This document shows positions 34,029 through 42,837 of a DNA stretch of 64,000 bases, one piece after another (within the stretch, counting starts at the first letter, position 1; each line of letters begins with the position of its first letter). The notes under the pieces were generated by a model. That model had not been told where the DNA came from. It saw only the letters and a list, made by a program, of their open reading frames with translations, and searched no databases. The DNA lies in contig NZ_JBHZTH010000001.1 in the NCBI RefSeq assembly GCF_046545555.1, positions 1,984,001-2,048,000 of the forward strand, given 5' to 3'. Source of the stretch: Winogradskyella sp046545555 (lineage in GTDB: Bacteria > Bacteroidota > Bacteroidia > Flavobacteriales > Flavobacteriaceae). Both the position numbers and the translations under genes were made by a program.

Positions 34029-34769
34029 ATGAGTAATTATCTCATAGATATTAATGCCGATGTTGGTGAAGGTTTAAATAACGAATCTGAGCTAGTGCCG
34101 TATATTTCATCATGTAATATTGCCTGTGGTGGACATGCAGGTGATATGGACACTATGAAAAGTGTTGCTAGATTGGCTAAAAAACACCAAGTGAAGATTG
34201 GAGCGCATCCTTCTTTTCCTGATAAGAATAACTTCGGAAGGCTTAACATGAAAATTTCTGATGTAGATTTATGCGAAAGTTTAAAACAGCAAATAGAGAC
34301 TTTACAAGATGTGTTATACTCAGAAGGCCTAAAACTTCATCATATAAAACCTCATGGTGCATTATACAATTTAGCAGCAAAAAACGAAAATACAGCTGAA
34401 GTTATTATTAAAGTCATAAAGCGTTTGGAGATGCCATTAAAATTATATGCACCTCATAATTCGGTAATTGAAAGATTAGCAAAAAAAGAAAATATTAAAG
34501 TTGTTTTTGAAGCTTTTGCAGACAGAAACTATAATGAAGATTTATCACTTGTTTCGAGGCAAAATAATAATGCAATTTTGAATAATAAAGTGATAATTTT
34601 AAATCATGTTTTGAAGATGATTCATGAACAAAAAATTAAAACTATTAATGGGGTAGAGGTGCCTATGTTAGCATCTACTTTTTGTGTTCACGGAGATACC
34701 GAAAATGCAATAGAAATTTTAAAATTTTTAACTTCCGAATTGCCAAAAAAAGGAATCATTATAAAGTAG
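34029..34769 (+). CDS. pxpA: 5-oxoprolinase subunit PxpA (LamB/YcsF family)
   Basis: A 246-residue protein with the LamB/YcsF signature: DINADVGEGLN at 7-17, SCNIACGGHAGD near 28-39, KIGAHPSFPDKNNFGR near 56-72, HHIKPHGALYN near 100, and VFEAFADRNY near 158. With PxpB and PxpC it forms the ATP-dependent prokaryotic 5-oxoprolinase that opens 5-oxoproline (pyroglutamate) to glutamate. It starts at the base after the transporter stop and is followed by pxpB after 6 nt. Confidence 0.95.
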   Translation: MSNYLIDINADVGEGLNNESELVPYISSCNIACGGHAGDMDTMKSVARLAKKHQVKIGAHPSFPDKNNFGRLNMKISDVDLCESLKQQIETLQDVLYSEGLKLHHIKPHGALYNLAAKNENTAEVIIKVIKRLEMPLKLYAPHNSVIERLAKKENIKVVFEAFADRNYNEDLSLVSRQNNNAILNNKVIILNHVLKMIHEQKIKTINGVEVPMLASTFCVHGDTENAIEILKFLTSELPKKGIIIK

Positions 34770-34775
34770 GAAATT

Positions 34776-35507
34776 ATGAGTTACGAGCTTCGATATTCTC
34801 AGTATAATGAATATTCTATTTTAATAGAATGGCCACCTATTATAGATGAATTGATACTTAAAAGTATATTGAATTTTAAAAATTCAATTCAAAAAAAATA
34901 TATTAAACAAAATATTGAGGTAATTAATACATATAATTCATTATTAGTTATTTACGATTTAACTATAGGGAATATCAATGATGAAATTATAGTTTTAAAA
35001 TCACTTTTTATCGAAGGGTATATCTTACCTCAGAGAAAATTTACTGTTTGGGAAATCCCTGTTTGTTATGATGAAGTATTTGGAGTAGATATGGAAGACT
35101 TTTCCAAAGAGAAAGGACTAAATAAATCAAAGATTATTGAGCTTCATTCTACGCCAATTTACACAGTTTATTTTATAGGATTTTTACCTGGTTTTTTATA
35201 TTTAGGCGGACTAAATTCTAAGTTGTTTTTAGATAGAAAAAGTACACCTAGTCTTAACGTAAAAAAGGGAGCTGTGGCCATAGGCGGTGAGCAAACAGGA
35301 GTCTATCCACAGGACAGTCCTGGTGGTTGGCATATTATTGGAAATTCGCCAATAGATTTATTTGATCCTAATCAAATACTACCATGTAAAATTGAGACTG
35401 GTGATATGATTAAATTTGTAGCAATTAGTAAGCAAGAGCATTCCCATATTTGTTGTTTAAAGGAAAACTCGTTATTTGAATTAAAATCAAAAACTCTACA
35501 TGCTTAA
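34776..35507 (+). CDS. pxpB: 5-oxoprolinase subunit PxpB
   Basis: A 243-residue protein of the KipI / allophanate-hydrolase-subunit-1 family. Visible motifs: IPVCYDEVFGVDMEDFSKE near 92-110, YTVYFIGFLPGFLYLGGL near 125-142, RKSTPSLNVKKGAVAIGGEQ near 148-168, GVYPQDSPGGWHIIGN near 170-185. It works with PxpC in the ATP-dependent activation of 5-oxoproline. Its end overlaps pxpC by 8 nt, which indicates translational coupling. Confidence 0.94.
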   Translation: MSYELRYSQYNEYSILIEWPPIIDELILKSILNFKNSIQKKYIKQNIEVINTYNSLLVIYDLTIGNINDEIIVLKSLFIEGYILPQRKFTVWEIPVCYDEVFGVDMEDFSKEKGLNKSKIIELHSTPIYTVYFIGFLPGFLYLGGLNSKLFLDRKSTPSLNVKKGAVAIGGEQTGVYPQDSPGGWHIIGNSPIDLFDPNQILPCKIETGDMIKFVAISKQEHSHICCLKENSLFELKSKTLHA

Positions 35508-36348
35508 GGTTATCGATTCTGGATTTTATTCAACATTGCAAGATGCTGGTCGTACTGGCTTTAGAGATCACGGAGTTCCTATTTCTGGCGCTATGGACAT
35601 GTACTCATGTCAATTTGCAAATACATTATTGAGTAATAGTATTGACGCAGCTGTTATTGAAATGACAATGGTTGGTGGAATTTTTCAGTTTACGAAACCA
35701 ACTTATATCGCTATTTCTGGTGCAGCAATGCCATTGAAAATTAATGATATATCTGTAAAATTAAATGTAGTAATTACAGTTAACCAAGGAGATATTATAA
35801 CCTTTGGAAGAGCGGCAGAAGGGTTTAGGACTTATCTTGCTGTAAAAGGTGGTTTTGAGACGTCAGTTATTTTAGGGAGTCGAAGCCAATATAGTTCTGT
35901 AACACCAGCTAATTCATTGAAAAATGGAGATAGTCTTAGGTATAACCCATACACAAAGACATTATTAAAGCAAAATTCTATAGTTAAGTATAGATCTTCA
36001 ATACTCACAAGTACAATATTAGAAACCTATAAAGGGCCAGAATTTGATTTATTAACTGAAACTCAAAAAGTACTATTATTAAATACTGAGTTTTCAGTCT
36101 CCAAAAATAATAATAGAATGGCTTATCAATTGCAACCATTTTTAAAGAATGAATTACAATCAATTCTTACTTCGCCTGTTTTACCTGGTACAATACAATT
36201 AGCACCATCTGGTCAGTTAATTGTGCTAATGAGGGACTGTCAAACTACAGGAGGATATCCTAGAATACTTCAACTCAAAGAAAATGCCGTAAATATCTTA
36301 AGCCAAAAAACAACAGGTAACTTGCTTAAAATCAGTATAGAGCACTGA
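35500..36348 (+). CDS. pxpC: 5-oxoprolinase subunit PxpC
   Basis: A 282-residue protein of the KipA / allophanate-hydrolase-subunit-2 (biotin-dependent carboxylase-like) family. Motifs: LQDAGRTGFRDHGVPISGAM near 12-31, GAAMPLKIN, GFRTYLAVKGGF near 107-118, and PGTIQLAPSGQLIVLMRDCQ near 226-245, then TTGGYPRI. It ends the operon; only a weak hairpin (CTGAGAA / TTCTCGG, 36353-36380) without a good T-run follows. Confidence 0.94.
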   Translation: MLKVIDSGFYSTLQDAGRTGFRDHGVPISGAMDMYSCQFANTLLSNSIDAAVIEMTMVGGIFQFTKPTYIAISGAAMPLKINDISVKLNVVITVNQGDIITFGRAAEGFRTYLAVKGGFETSVILGSRSQYSSVTPANSLKNGDSLRYNPYTKTLLKQNSIVKYRSSILTSTILETYKGPEFDLLTETQKVLLLNTEFSVSKNNNRMAYQLQPFLKNELQSILTSPVLPGTIQLAPSGQLIVLMRDCQTTGGYPRILQLKENAVNILSQKTTGNLLKISIEH

Positions 36349-36478
36349 TTACCTGAGAAAATTAATTTTAAACTTCTCGGAATTATTTAAAAATAGTTAA
36401 TTTTATTATATCCCTTAATTCCTAAATACCCTTAATTAATAACTTTCAATAAATTATTAATCTTAAAATTAGCTAAAA

Positions 36479-36874
36479 ATGAGTAAACCAAAAGGTTTAA
36501 TTTCGGCGGCCGAAGCCAAAACACTAAACGATGCGTACACAAAACGTTGTACACTAATTAGTAATAACATTACCAAAAGACCAGACAATAGGTCTTCATG
36601 GTATTCTTTAGAGGATATCAAAAGCTTTATACAGCATGCCGAGAAACAAGCGAAGGAATTGAAGTATGACTTAAATGGTTTTAGAGTATATTGTGGTGCT
36701 TATCCAGATAAAGAAGGTGTAGAAGGTTATTCCACATCATTTATAGTACCAACAACGAGTGGTAAAACGGGAGAAGCGGCAGATGGAAATGGTGATGGCC
36801 ATGACCTACCTGGTGCAGATGGATTAAATAAAGGTCATAGTGGTGTACCACCAAATGCCAACTATCCACAATAA
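36479..36874 (+). CDS. Unrecognised protein, paralog 1 of a tandem pair
   Basis: A 131-residue protein with no signal peptide or membrane segment. It shares with the next gene the blocks DNRSSWYSLEDIKSFI, HAEKQAKELKYDLNGFRVYC, GAYPDKEG and a C-terminus PGADGLNKG-(H/G)xG-PPNANYPQ. The conserved core (residues 40-95) is helical then beta; the tail is Gly/Pro-rich and probably flexible. I know no family for it. The 130-bp gap before it has two CCCTTAATT repeats 17 bp apart (36412, 36429). It is followed by an attenuator-like hairpin, paralog 2, a membrane protein and a histidine kinase. Confidence 0.75.
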   Translation: MSKPKGLISAAEAKTLNDAYTKRCTLISNNITKRPDNRSSWYSLEDIKSFIQHAEKQAKELKYDLNGFRVYCGAYPDKEGVEGYSTSFIVPTTSGKTGEAADGNGDGHDLPGADGLNKGHSGVPPNANYPQ

Positions 36875-36892
36875 TTTAAAATTATTTCTAAA

Positions 36893-36928
36893 TTAGGCTA
36901 CAATGCCTAATAACATTGTGGCCTTTTT
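36893..36928 (+). terminator. Terminator or attenuator between the two paralogs
   Basis: Stem GGCTACAATG (36896-36905) / CATTGTGGCC (36914-36923), one G-U pair, loop CCTAATAA, five T. An alternative stem TTAGGC (36893-36898) / GCCTAA (36905-36910) uses the same left arm and excludes it, so the region could switch between two folds. Confidence 0.6.
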
Positions 36929-36950
36929 ATACTAACTAATAAAATTAATT

Positions 36951-37466
36951 ATGAAAAATTTTGTTTCTCTAATCATAGGTATTGCAATAGGTGCAATAGC
37001 TATGTATTTATATTGTACTGATGATGCTGAAGCTGCAAATGCCTTAGGATTTACTGCACCAAATGGTATTATTAAAGCAAAAGGGGCTAGAACCTTAGAT
37101 AAGGCTTATAATTTGAAACATAGTATCATTAATGATTCTTTATTCAAAAAATCGACGAATGGTGGAGATAATAGATCGTCTTGGTGGTCTGTAAAAGATA
37201 TACAGAATTATATAAATTATGCAGAAAACCAAGCAGGTGAACTCGGTTATACTATGGACGGTCTTAGAGTTTATTTAGGATCTTATCCAGATACTAAAGG
37301 TCAAACAGGATTAACAACTATGTTTTTTATACCTACTGGTAATAAAATTACTTCAGAAGGAAGCATATTGCCTACCTTTCAAGGAGGCGGAACAGATATT
37401 CCTGGAGCTGATGGTCTAAATAGGGGTGGTCATGGCCAACCACCTGGAGCTAATTATCCACAATAA
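36951..37466 (+). CDS. Unrecognised membrane-anchored protein, paralog 2
   Basis: A 171-residue protein. A hydrophobic N-terminus (VSLIIGIAIGAIAMYLYC) acts as membrane anchor or signal. The rest repeats paralog 1: DNRSSWWSVKDIQNYI, YAENQAGELGYTMDGLRVYL, GSYPDTKGQTGLTTMFFIPT and PGADGLNRGGHGQPPGANYP at the end. So one copy is soluble and one is membrane-anchored, with the same core and tail. It is 9 nt upstream of a membrane protein gene. Function unknown; a sensor, ligand or chaperone partner of the downstream kinase is possible (inference). Confidence 0.75.
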   Translation: MKNFVSLIIGIAIGAIAMYLYCTDDAEAANALGFTAPNGIIKAKGARTLDKAYNLKHSIINDSLFKKSTNGGDNRSSWWSVKDIQNYINYAENQAGELGYTMDGLRVYLGSYPDTKGQTGLTTMFFIPTGNKITSEGSILPTFQGGGTDIPGADGLNRGGHGQPPGANYPQ

Positions 37467-37475
37467 CAATCCATC

Positions 37476-38189
37476 ATGTCATTTGAAATTTCCATAATTC
37501 ATGTTTTTGAATTACTAGCCGCATTAGCTGGTTCATATTTTTGGTTAAAAACTAAAAACCAAGACATAAAACCTTTTATATGGTACCTATGGTTTGTGGT
37601 TGTGATAGAAACGATTGGGATGTATCCTCATTTATACGGAAAGGTTGATAATGTCTTAATAAATTGGTTAGAGCATTCCTTCATGAGACGCAACTCTTGG
37701 TTGTATAATATTTACGAAGTTGTAACACTATTACTTTTTTGGAAGTTTATAAAAGGTCAGTTGAAATTTGTTTTTTCTCACAAGGTAATTAACCTAGTTG
37801 TGTTTTCATGCATTGGTTTTATAGTTGCTTATTTAGCAATAAGTGGTACCTTTTTTAAAACAACTATTGATTATGCTTTTGCTATATCCACATTTGCCAT
37901 TTTTACAATGGTAATAATGTATTTGTGGGAATTAATTAGAAGTGATCAAATCTTAAATTTTTATAAAAACCATATTTTTTATATATGTATATCCATAATG
38001 CTTTTTTATATATGTTTAACCCCATTGTTTCTTTTTAACGAGTATTATAATTCAATAAATAAAAATTTTATACAATTTAGAAATACTGTTTTGACAGTTT
38101 CAAATATAATTTTATATTCATGTTACGTATTTGCATTCTTTTACTCGCTACATCACAGGAAGAAATTAGACCTGAAGAAATCGCTTTAA
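37476..38189 (+). CDS. Polytopic membrane protein of unknown function
   Basis: A 237-residue protein with about six or seven hydrophobic segments: near 8-24, 32-50, 74-94, 105-127, 132-155, 168-188 and 206-226, ending in a basic tail (HHRKKLDLKKSL). There is no enzymatic motif I can name. The layout of many helices with short loops upstream of a kinase with its own weak sensor suggests a sensory or regulatory membrane module. It overlaps the kinase frame by 70 nt. Confidence 0.72.
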   Translation: MSFEISIIHVFELLAALAGSYFWLKTKNQDIKPFIWYLWFVVVIETIGMYPHLYGKVDNVLINWLEHSFMRRNSWLYNIYEVVTLLLFWKFIKGQLKFVFSHKVINLVVFSCIGFIVAYLAISGTFFKTTIDYAFAISTFAIFTMVIMYLWELIRSDQILNFYKNHIFYICISIMLFYICLTPLFLFNEYYNSINKNFIQFRNTVLTVSNIILYSCYVFAFFYSLHHRKKLDLKKSL

Positions 38190-38944
38190 TTACTTATGTA
38201 ATTTTCTTCACCCTTGTGCTTTTAGTAACCTTTGTGATCTTTTTTACGGTTTTTCAAAAACGTAAAAATGAAATGCTTATTCACCAGTTCAAACAAAAAC
38301 AACAGTTTGAAGAAGAACTTGTTAAGACCCAACAAGAAATACAAGAAGAGACTTTAAAACATGTAGGGAGAGAATTACATGATAATGTTGGTCAATTATT
38401 GGCGTTTTCAACAATGCAAATGAATGCTGCCGCAAAAGTTGCAGGAGAAGAAGCTAAGTTTAAAATTGGCAATGCCTCAGAAGCTTTAAAAGAGTCTCTA
38501 GCGGAAGTTAGATCACTGTCTAAATCACTAAATAGTGATGTTATTTTTAATTTAGGCTTTGATAATAGTGTTAAAAATGAAATAGAGCGTCTTAACAAAT
38601 CTGGTTTGTTAGAAGCAAGTTTGGAGATAAAGGGAACTCTATTTAATTTTGAGAATAATAAAGACGAAATTATTTTATTTAGAATTCTTCAAGAATTTTT
38701 TTCAAACACACTTAAATACGCTGAAGCTGAAAGCTTAAATGTATCCTTGGATTATAAAGAAGATGTTTTAGAAATTAATGTTGAGGACGACGGTATAGGT
38801 TTTGACGTTATTGGTGCTAGTAAAGGATCTGGTTTAATAAATATGGAGAAGCGATCAGAACTTATAGACGCTAGCATTAAATTGAATTCTGTTATTAAAA
38901 AAGGAACAACTCTTAGTTTAAAATATCCTTATAGAACAAGTTAG
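38120..38944 (+). CDS. NarL-type (HisKA_3) sensor histidine kinase, orphan
   Basis: Up to 274 residues from the ATG at 38120, which lies 70 nt inside the preceding gene; no later ATG, GTG or TTG gives a sensible start before the membrane segment. One hydrophobic segment (residues 23-48), a coiled coil (FKQKQQFEEELVKTQQEIQE), the phospho-acceptor His in RELHDNVGQLLAF near 88, then the ATPase domain with NTLKYA (N box), VEDDGIGFDV (G1) and SKGSGLINMEKRSEL (G2). No response-regulator gene is adjacent. Its stop interlocks with that of the converging rluA-like gene. Confidence 0.9.
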   Translation: MLRICILLLATSQEEIRPEEIALITYVIFFTLVLLVTFVIFFTVFQKRKNEMLIHQFKQKQQFEEELVKTQQEIQEETLKHVGRELHDNVGQLLAFSTMQMNAAAKVAGEEAKFKIGNASEALKESLAEVRSLSKSLNSDVIFNLGFDNSVKNEIERLNKSGLLEASLEIKGTLFNFENNKDEIILFRILQEFFSNTLKYAEAESLNVSLDYKEDVLEINVEDDGIGFDVIGASKGSGLINMEKRSELIDASIKLNSVIKKGTTLSLKYPYRTS

Positions 38945-39639
38945 CTTTCGCAAGCTTGCCAGAGTGGATCTTTAGGTAAGGGTGCAGTAACGAAAATAGT
39001 TTCCTTATTTACAGGATGTATAAAATTTAATGTCCTGGCATGTAAGCTAATACTCGCGTCTTTATTACTCCTGTCAAAGCCGTATTTTAAATCACCTTTT
39101 ATTGGGCAGCCTATTTTACACAATTGAGATCGAATTTGGTGATGACGTCCAGTTTCTAAATCAACTTCTAAAAGATAGAAATTATCTAGTTTCTTTATTG
39201 TAGTATAGTGTAAAATGGCCTTTTTACTTCCATCCACTTCTTTAGAATAAGCAGTTGATTTGTTGTTTCTTGGGTTCTTTTTCAACCAATTTATAAGTGT
39301 GTCTTTTGGTTTTGGTGGTTGATTTTTTACTAAGGCCCAATACGTCTTTTTTGCAGATTTTTCGGCAAACAATTTATTTAATCTTGGCAGTGCTTTACTC
39401 GTTTTAGCGAAAAGAACTACACCTGTAGTAGGCCGATCGAGACGATGTACCACACCAAGATATACATTCCCTTCTTTGTTGTATTTGTCTTTGAGATACG
39501 ATTTTACAATCTCACTTAGAGGTTTGTCTCCAGTTTTATCGCCTTGTACAATATCTCCGGCACGTTTATTTACGATAATTATATGGTTATCTTCATGCAG
39601 CACTAGAAGATTGTTTTTATGAGATAAAGTTTTAGACAT
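38941..39639 (-). CDS. RluA-family pseudouridine synthase
   Basis: A 232-residue enzyme that isomerises uridine in rRNA or tRNA. The catalytic motif is GVVHRLDRPTTGVVLFAKT near 63-81, with the aspartate in HRLD. Other family features are HEDNHIIIVNKRAGDIVQ at the N-terminus, VDLETGRHHQIRSQL near 165 and ISLHARTLNFIHPV near 205. No S4 domain. It is the second gene of a unit with the small membrane protein that overlaps its start by 1 nt. Confidence 0.94.
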   Translation of the reverse strand: MSKTLSHKNNLLVLHEDNHIIIVNKRAGDIVQGDKTGDKPLSEIVKSYLKDKYNKEGNVYLGVVHRLDRPTTGVVLFAKTSKALPRLNKLFAEKSAKKTYWALVKNQPPKPKDTLINWLKKNPRNNKSTAYSKEVDGSKKAILHYTTIKKLDNFYLLEVDLETGRHHQIRSQLCKIGCPIKGDLKYGFDRSNKDASISLHARTLNFIHPVNKETIFVTAPLPKDPLWQACES

Positions 39640-39911
39640 TATATTAGATTAGCAATTATGGATGAAATTAAAAGAATTCCATTTCCCATTAAACCTATGT
39701 ATTTTTTGTAATCATTTTTTTCTTTTTTAATAAAAGAAAGAACTCCTAAAATCGTACCTACAGTAGCAAAGAAATAAGACTTTAGTCCAAAAACAAAGAT
39801 GTGATGATCATAACCAATATAGTTGGTTGTTTTGATTGCGAAATACGCTACTAATAAATTAAGGATAACAGCAGTGGCAAAAAAGACAAAAGACCAATGC
39901 TTGTATACCAT
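39639..39911 (-). CDS. Small membrane protein of unknown function
   Basis: A 90-residue protein with three hydrophobic segments (about 7-25, 44-62 and 70-89). It lies 9 nt downstream of panB and overlaps the rluA-like gene by one base (stop/start), so the three are probably one operon. No known family is recognised. Confidence 0.65.
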   Translation of the reverse strand: MVYKHWSFVFFATAVILNLLVAYFAIKTTNYIGYDHHIFVFGLKSYFFATVGTILGVLSFIKKEKNDYKKYIGLMGNGILLISSIIANLI

Positions 39912-39920
39912 ATAAATTGA

Positions 39921-40739
39921 TTAGTACTGTTCTTTATCATTTGGAAAATCGCCGCTTTTGACATCTTTTCCGTATTGGGAAAAAGCATTAGTCATTTCTT
40001 CATACAAATTCATATAACGTCTTAAAAAACGAGGGTTAAATTCATGAGTCATACCAACCATGTCATGTGTTACCAAAACTTGTCCATCAACACCATTACC
40101 TGCCCCTATACCAATAACTGGTATGTTAACGCTCTTAGCAACTTCTTTTGCCAATTTTGCAGGTATTTTTTCTAACACTAAAGCAAAACAGCCAGCTTTT
40201 TCTAGCATTAAAGCATCTTCTTTTAGTTGCTTTGCTTCTTGCTCTTCTTTTGCTCTTACAGTGTAGGTGCCAAATTTATATATAGATTGTGGAGTTAGAC
40301 CTAAATGTCCCATAACAGGTATACCTGCGTTTAATATGCGTTTAATAGATTCTTTTATTTCTTTTCCACCTTCCATTTTTACCGCATGTCCGCCAGACTC
40401 TTTCATTATTCTAATAGCAGAACGCAATGCTTCCTTAGGGTCACTTTGATATGTTCCAAATGGTAAATCCACCACTACTAACGCTCGGTCTATTGCTCTA
40501 ACCACAGAAGATGCATGATAAATCATATGGTCTAATGTAATTGGCAAAGTAGTTTCATGTCCTGCCATAACGTTACTAGCTGAATCGCCTACCAAGATGA
40601 CATCGATACCAGCGCCATCAACAATTTTTGCCATGGTGTAGTCATAGGCTGTAAGCATAGAAATCTTTTCACCTCTAGATTTCATATCAACCAATGATTT
40701 TACGGTAATTCTTTTATATTCTTTCTTCGCTACTGACAT
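39921..40739 (-). CDS. panB: 3-methyl-2-oxobutanoate hydroxymethyltransferase
   Basis: First committed enzyme of pantothenate synthesis: transfers a hydroxymethyl group from methylene-tetrahydrofolate to alpha-ketoisovalerate. Start set at the ATG 40739 (MSVAKKEYKRITVKSL). The 272-residue protein has MLTAYDYTMAKIVD, VILVGDSASNVMAGHETTLP (Mg-binding Asp), VVVDLPFGTYQ, AVKMEGGKE, PVMGHLGLTPQSIY, LVLEKIPA and VIGIGAGNGVDGQVLVTHDM. panC and panD are not in the window. Confidence 0.96.
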   Translation of the reverse strand: MSVAKKEYKRITVKSLVDMKSRGEKISMLTAYDYTMAKIVDGAGIDVILVGDSASNVMAGHETTLPITLDHMIYHASSVVRAIDRALVVVDLPFGTYQSDPKEALRSAIRIMKESGGHAVKMEGGKEIKESIKRILNAGIPVMGHLGLTPQSIYKFGTYTVRAKEEQEAKQLKEDALMLEKAGCFALVLEKIPAKLAKEVAKSVNIPVIGIGAGNGVDGQVLVTHDMVGMTHEFNPRFLRRYMNLYEEMTNAFSQYGKDVKSGDFPNDKEQY

Positions 40740-40845
40740 TATGCTTATTTTAGTATTCGTAAAAATAAAGAGTTTTATTAAACTATTGTTTAATATAAAT
40801 AATAAATACACTCAAATATTTATTCTAAATTTAATTTTATTTGCA

Positions 40846-41304
40846 ATGAAACAACTACTTCTCATTTTAGCTATCTTCTTTGGATTAACATTAACCGCAC
40901 AAGAATCTGAAAAAGAAAATGTAAAAAATACGATTACTACATTTTTTAATGCATTTCATAAGCAAGATACGTCCGCATTAAAATCTATGGTTAGTTATAA
41001 AATAGTATTACAATCTGTCTCAATTAATAAAGAAGGTAAGACAGTTTTAAGACAGGATGATTTTAATAAGTTTATAACATCAATAGCTAGTATTCCTAAA
41101 GCTAAAAAATTTGAAGAAAAACTAACAAGCTTCTCTATTCAGGTAGATGGTCCTATGGCAAATGCATGGGTAGGATATGAATTTTGGTTCGATGGTAATT
41201 TTAGCCATTGTGGAGTCAATTCTTTTCAACTTATTAAAGAGAACAAGGCATGGAAAATTATTTATTTAGTTGATACTAGAAGAAAAGAGGATTGCGAAAA
41301 TTAA
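40846..41304 (+). CDS. Secreted NTF2/SnoaL-like protein
   Basis: Start set at the ATG 40846 (MKQLLLILAIFFGLTLTAQ), which gives a clean signal peptide; the upstream open frame is in the panB promoter region. The mature 130 residues have the cone-shaped NTF2-like pattern: ENVKNTITTFFNAFHKQDTS, YKIVLQSVSIN, then FSIQVDGPMANAWVGYEFWF, and HCGVNSFQLIKENKAWKII. Such domains bind small ligands or act as enzymes; function unknown here. Its stop interlocks with sdaA by 4 nt (TTAA). Confidence 0.78.
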   Translation: MKQLLLILAIFFGLTLTAQESEKENVKNTITTFFNAFHKQDTSALKSMVSYKIVLQSVSINKEGKTVLRQDDFNKFITSIASIPKAKKFEEKLTSFSIQVDGPMANAWVGYEFWFDGNFSHCGVNSFQLIKENKAWKIIYLVDTRRKEDCEN

Positions 41305-42725
41305 CAATCTGACATATTAACACCAATAGCTAAGCCACCTTCGGAAGTCTCTTTATATTTTGTATTCATATCTTTAGCTGTTTCCCACATGGTATTAACA
41401 ACTTTGTCTAAAGGTACTTTGACATTCTTAGGATCAGTATCTAATGCCAGTTCAGCCGCATTTATAGCTTTTATAGCTCCCATAGAATTACGTTCTATAC
41501 AAGGAATTTGTACTAATCCGCCAATTGGGTCACAAGTTAATCCTAAATGATGTTCCATAGCAATTTCTGCAGCAACTAAGACTTGTTCAGGTGTGCCACC
41601 CAATAACTCTGTAAGGGCACCAGCAGCCATAGCAGAAGAAACACCAATTTCTGCCTGACAACCTCCCATAGCTGCGCTAATAGTTGCTCCCTTTTTAAAT
41701 ATACTACCAATCTCACCAGCAACTAATAAGAATTTTTTAATATGCTCAAAATTGGCGTTATGATTTTCTATAACCATGTAATACATTAAAACCGCAGGAA
41801 TTACACCTGCACTTCCATTTGTAGGCGCCGTAACTACCCGACCTAACGATGCATTGACTTCGTTGACTGAAAGTGCAAAACAGCTTACCCATTTAAGAAT
41901 TTGTCTAAACTTTACTTCTGTTTTTCTAATTGATTTTAGCCATTCTTGTGGGTCGCTATATTTATTATTTCCAATTAAATTTTTATGCATGTCAAAAGCA
42001 CGTCGCCTCACATTTAACCCACCAGGTAAATTGCCTTCTGTATGACAACCAGTATACATGCACTCTAACATCGTAGCCCAAATACGTTTTAGTTCAAAAT
42101 CAATAGATTCTATAGGTCTTATCGATTTTTCATTTTCTAAAACAACACCAGAAATGGGTAGCTTTAAATCTGTACAATATTTTAGTAGGTCCAAACCTGT
42201 TTCAGTCGGATAAGGAAAAGTACAATAGAAAATAATTTTATTGGCCTTTGAGATTTTTCTTTCTTCTTGCACTACAAAGCCACCACCAATAGAATAGTAA
42301 GTAGATTTATAGTTACGCCCATTAATAAGAGCGCTAAACCGCATTCCGTTAGAATGAAAAGCCAAGAATTTTCGATTAAAAACGATATCTGAGTTAATGT
42401 TGAAAGCAACTAATTTTTCATTATTTAAAAGAAGAATTTTGTTGCTTTTTATATCTGCAATGGTTTGCTCAATACTATCAATAGGAATATATTCTGGATC
42501 TGCACCACTTAGACCTAATAAAACCGCATAGTCAGTGGCATGTCCTTTCCCTGTTAATGCCAATGAACCATAAAAGTCAACTGTAATTTTTTCAACTTTA
42601 TCAAAGCGCTTTTTATCTTTTAATTCTTGTATCCAACGTTCTGCTGCTCTCCATGGTCCCAGTGTATGGGAACTTGATGGGCCAACACCAATTTTTAACA
42701 TATCGAAAACAGAAATGCACTCCAT
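41301..42725 (-). CDS. sdaA: L-serine ammonia-lyase (iron-sulfur type)
   Basis: A 474-residue single-chain enzyme that deaminates L-serine to pyruvate. The N-terminal beta domain has SVFDMLKIGVGPSSSHTLGP at the start, the catalytic alpha domain has APTNGSAGVIPAV, GGCQAEIGVSSAMAAGAL, and CDPIGGLVQIPCIERNSMGA; the cysteines in GGCQ, TCDP and IPCIERN, plus the C-terminal Cys474 tail, fit ligands of the 4Fe-4S cluster and a tail inserted in the active site. Confidence 0.96.
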   Translation of the reverse strand: MECISVFDMLKIGVGPSSSHTLGPWRAAERWIQELKDKKRFDKVEKITVDFYGSLALTGKGHATDYAVLLGLSGADPEYIPIDSIEQTIADIKSNKILLLNNEKLVAFNINSDIVFNRKFLAFHSNGMRFSALINGRNYKSTYYSIGGGFVVQEERKISKANKIIFYCTFPYPTETGLDLLKYCTDLKLPISGVVLENEKSIRPIESIDFELKRIWATMLECMYTGCHTEGNLPGGLNVRRRAFDMHKNLIGNNKYSDPQEWLKSIRKTEVKFRQILKWVSCFALSVNEVNASLGRVVTAPTNGSAGVIPAVLMYYMVIENHNANFEHIKKFLLVAGEIGSIFKKGATISAAMGGCQAEIGVSSAMAAGALTELLGGTPEQVLVAAEIAMEHHLGLTCDPIGGLVQIPCIERNSMGAIKAINAAELALDTDPKNVKVPLDKVVNTMWETAKDMNTKYKETSEGGLAIGVNMSDC

Positions 42726-42779
42726 TTATAACTAGGTTTAGGTATAACAAATATACATTTTGTTTAACGCTATAAAATA

Positions 42780-42813
42780 AAAAAGCAGTTTTGATTTTTT
42801 GTGTCAAAACTGC
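42780..42813 (-). terminator. Terminator of the lipoprotein gene (minus strand)
   Basis: Perfect 10-bp stem GCAGTTTTGA (42785-42794) / TCAAAACTGC (42804-42813). Read on the minus strand it is followed by a T-rich run (42784 down to 42776). Confidence 0.85.
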
Positions 42814-42837
42814 CTGGTCTATCTAAAATAATAGGTG

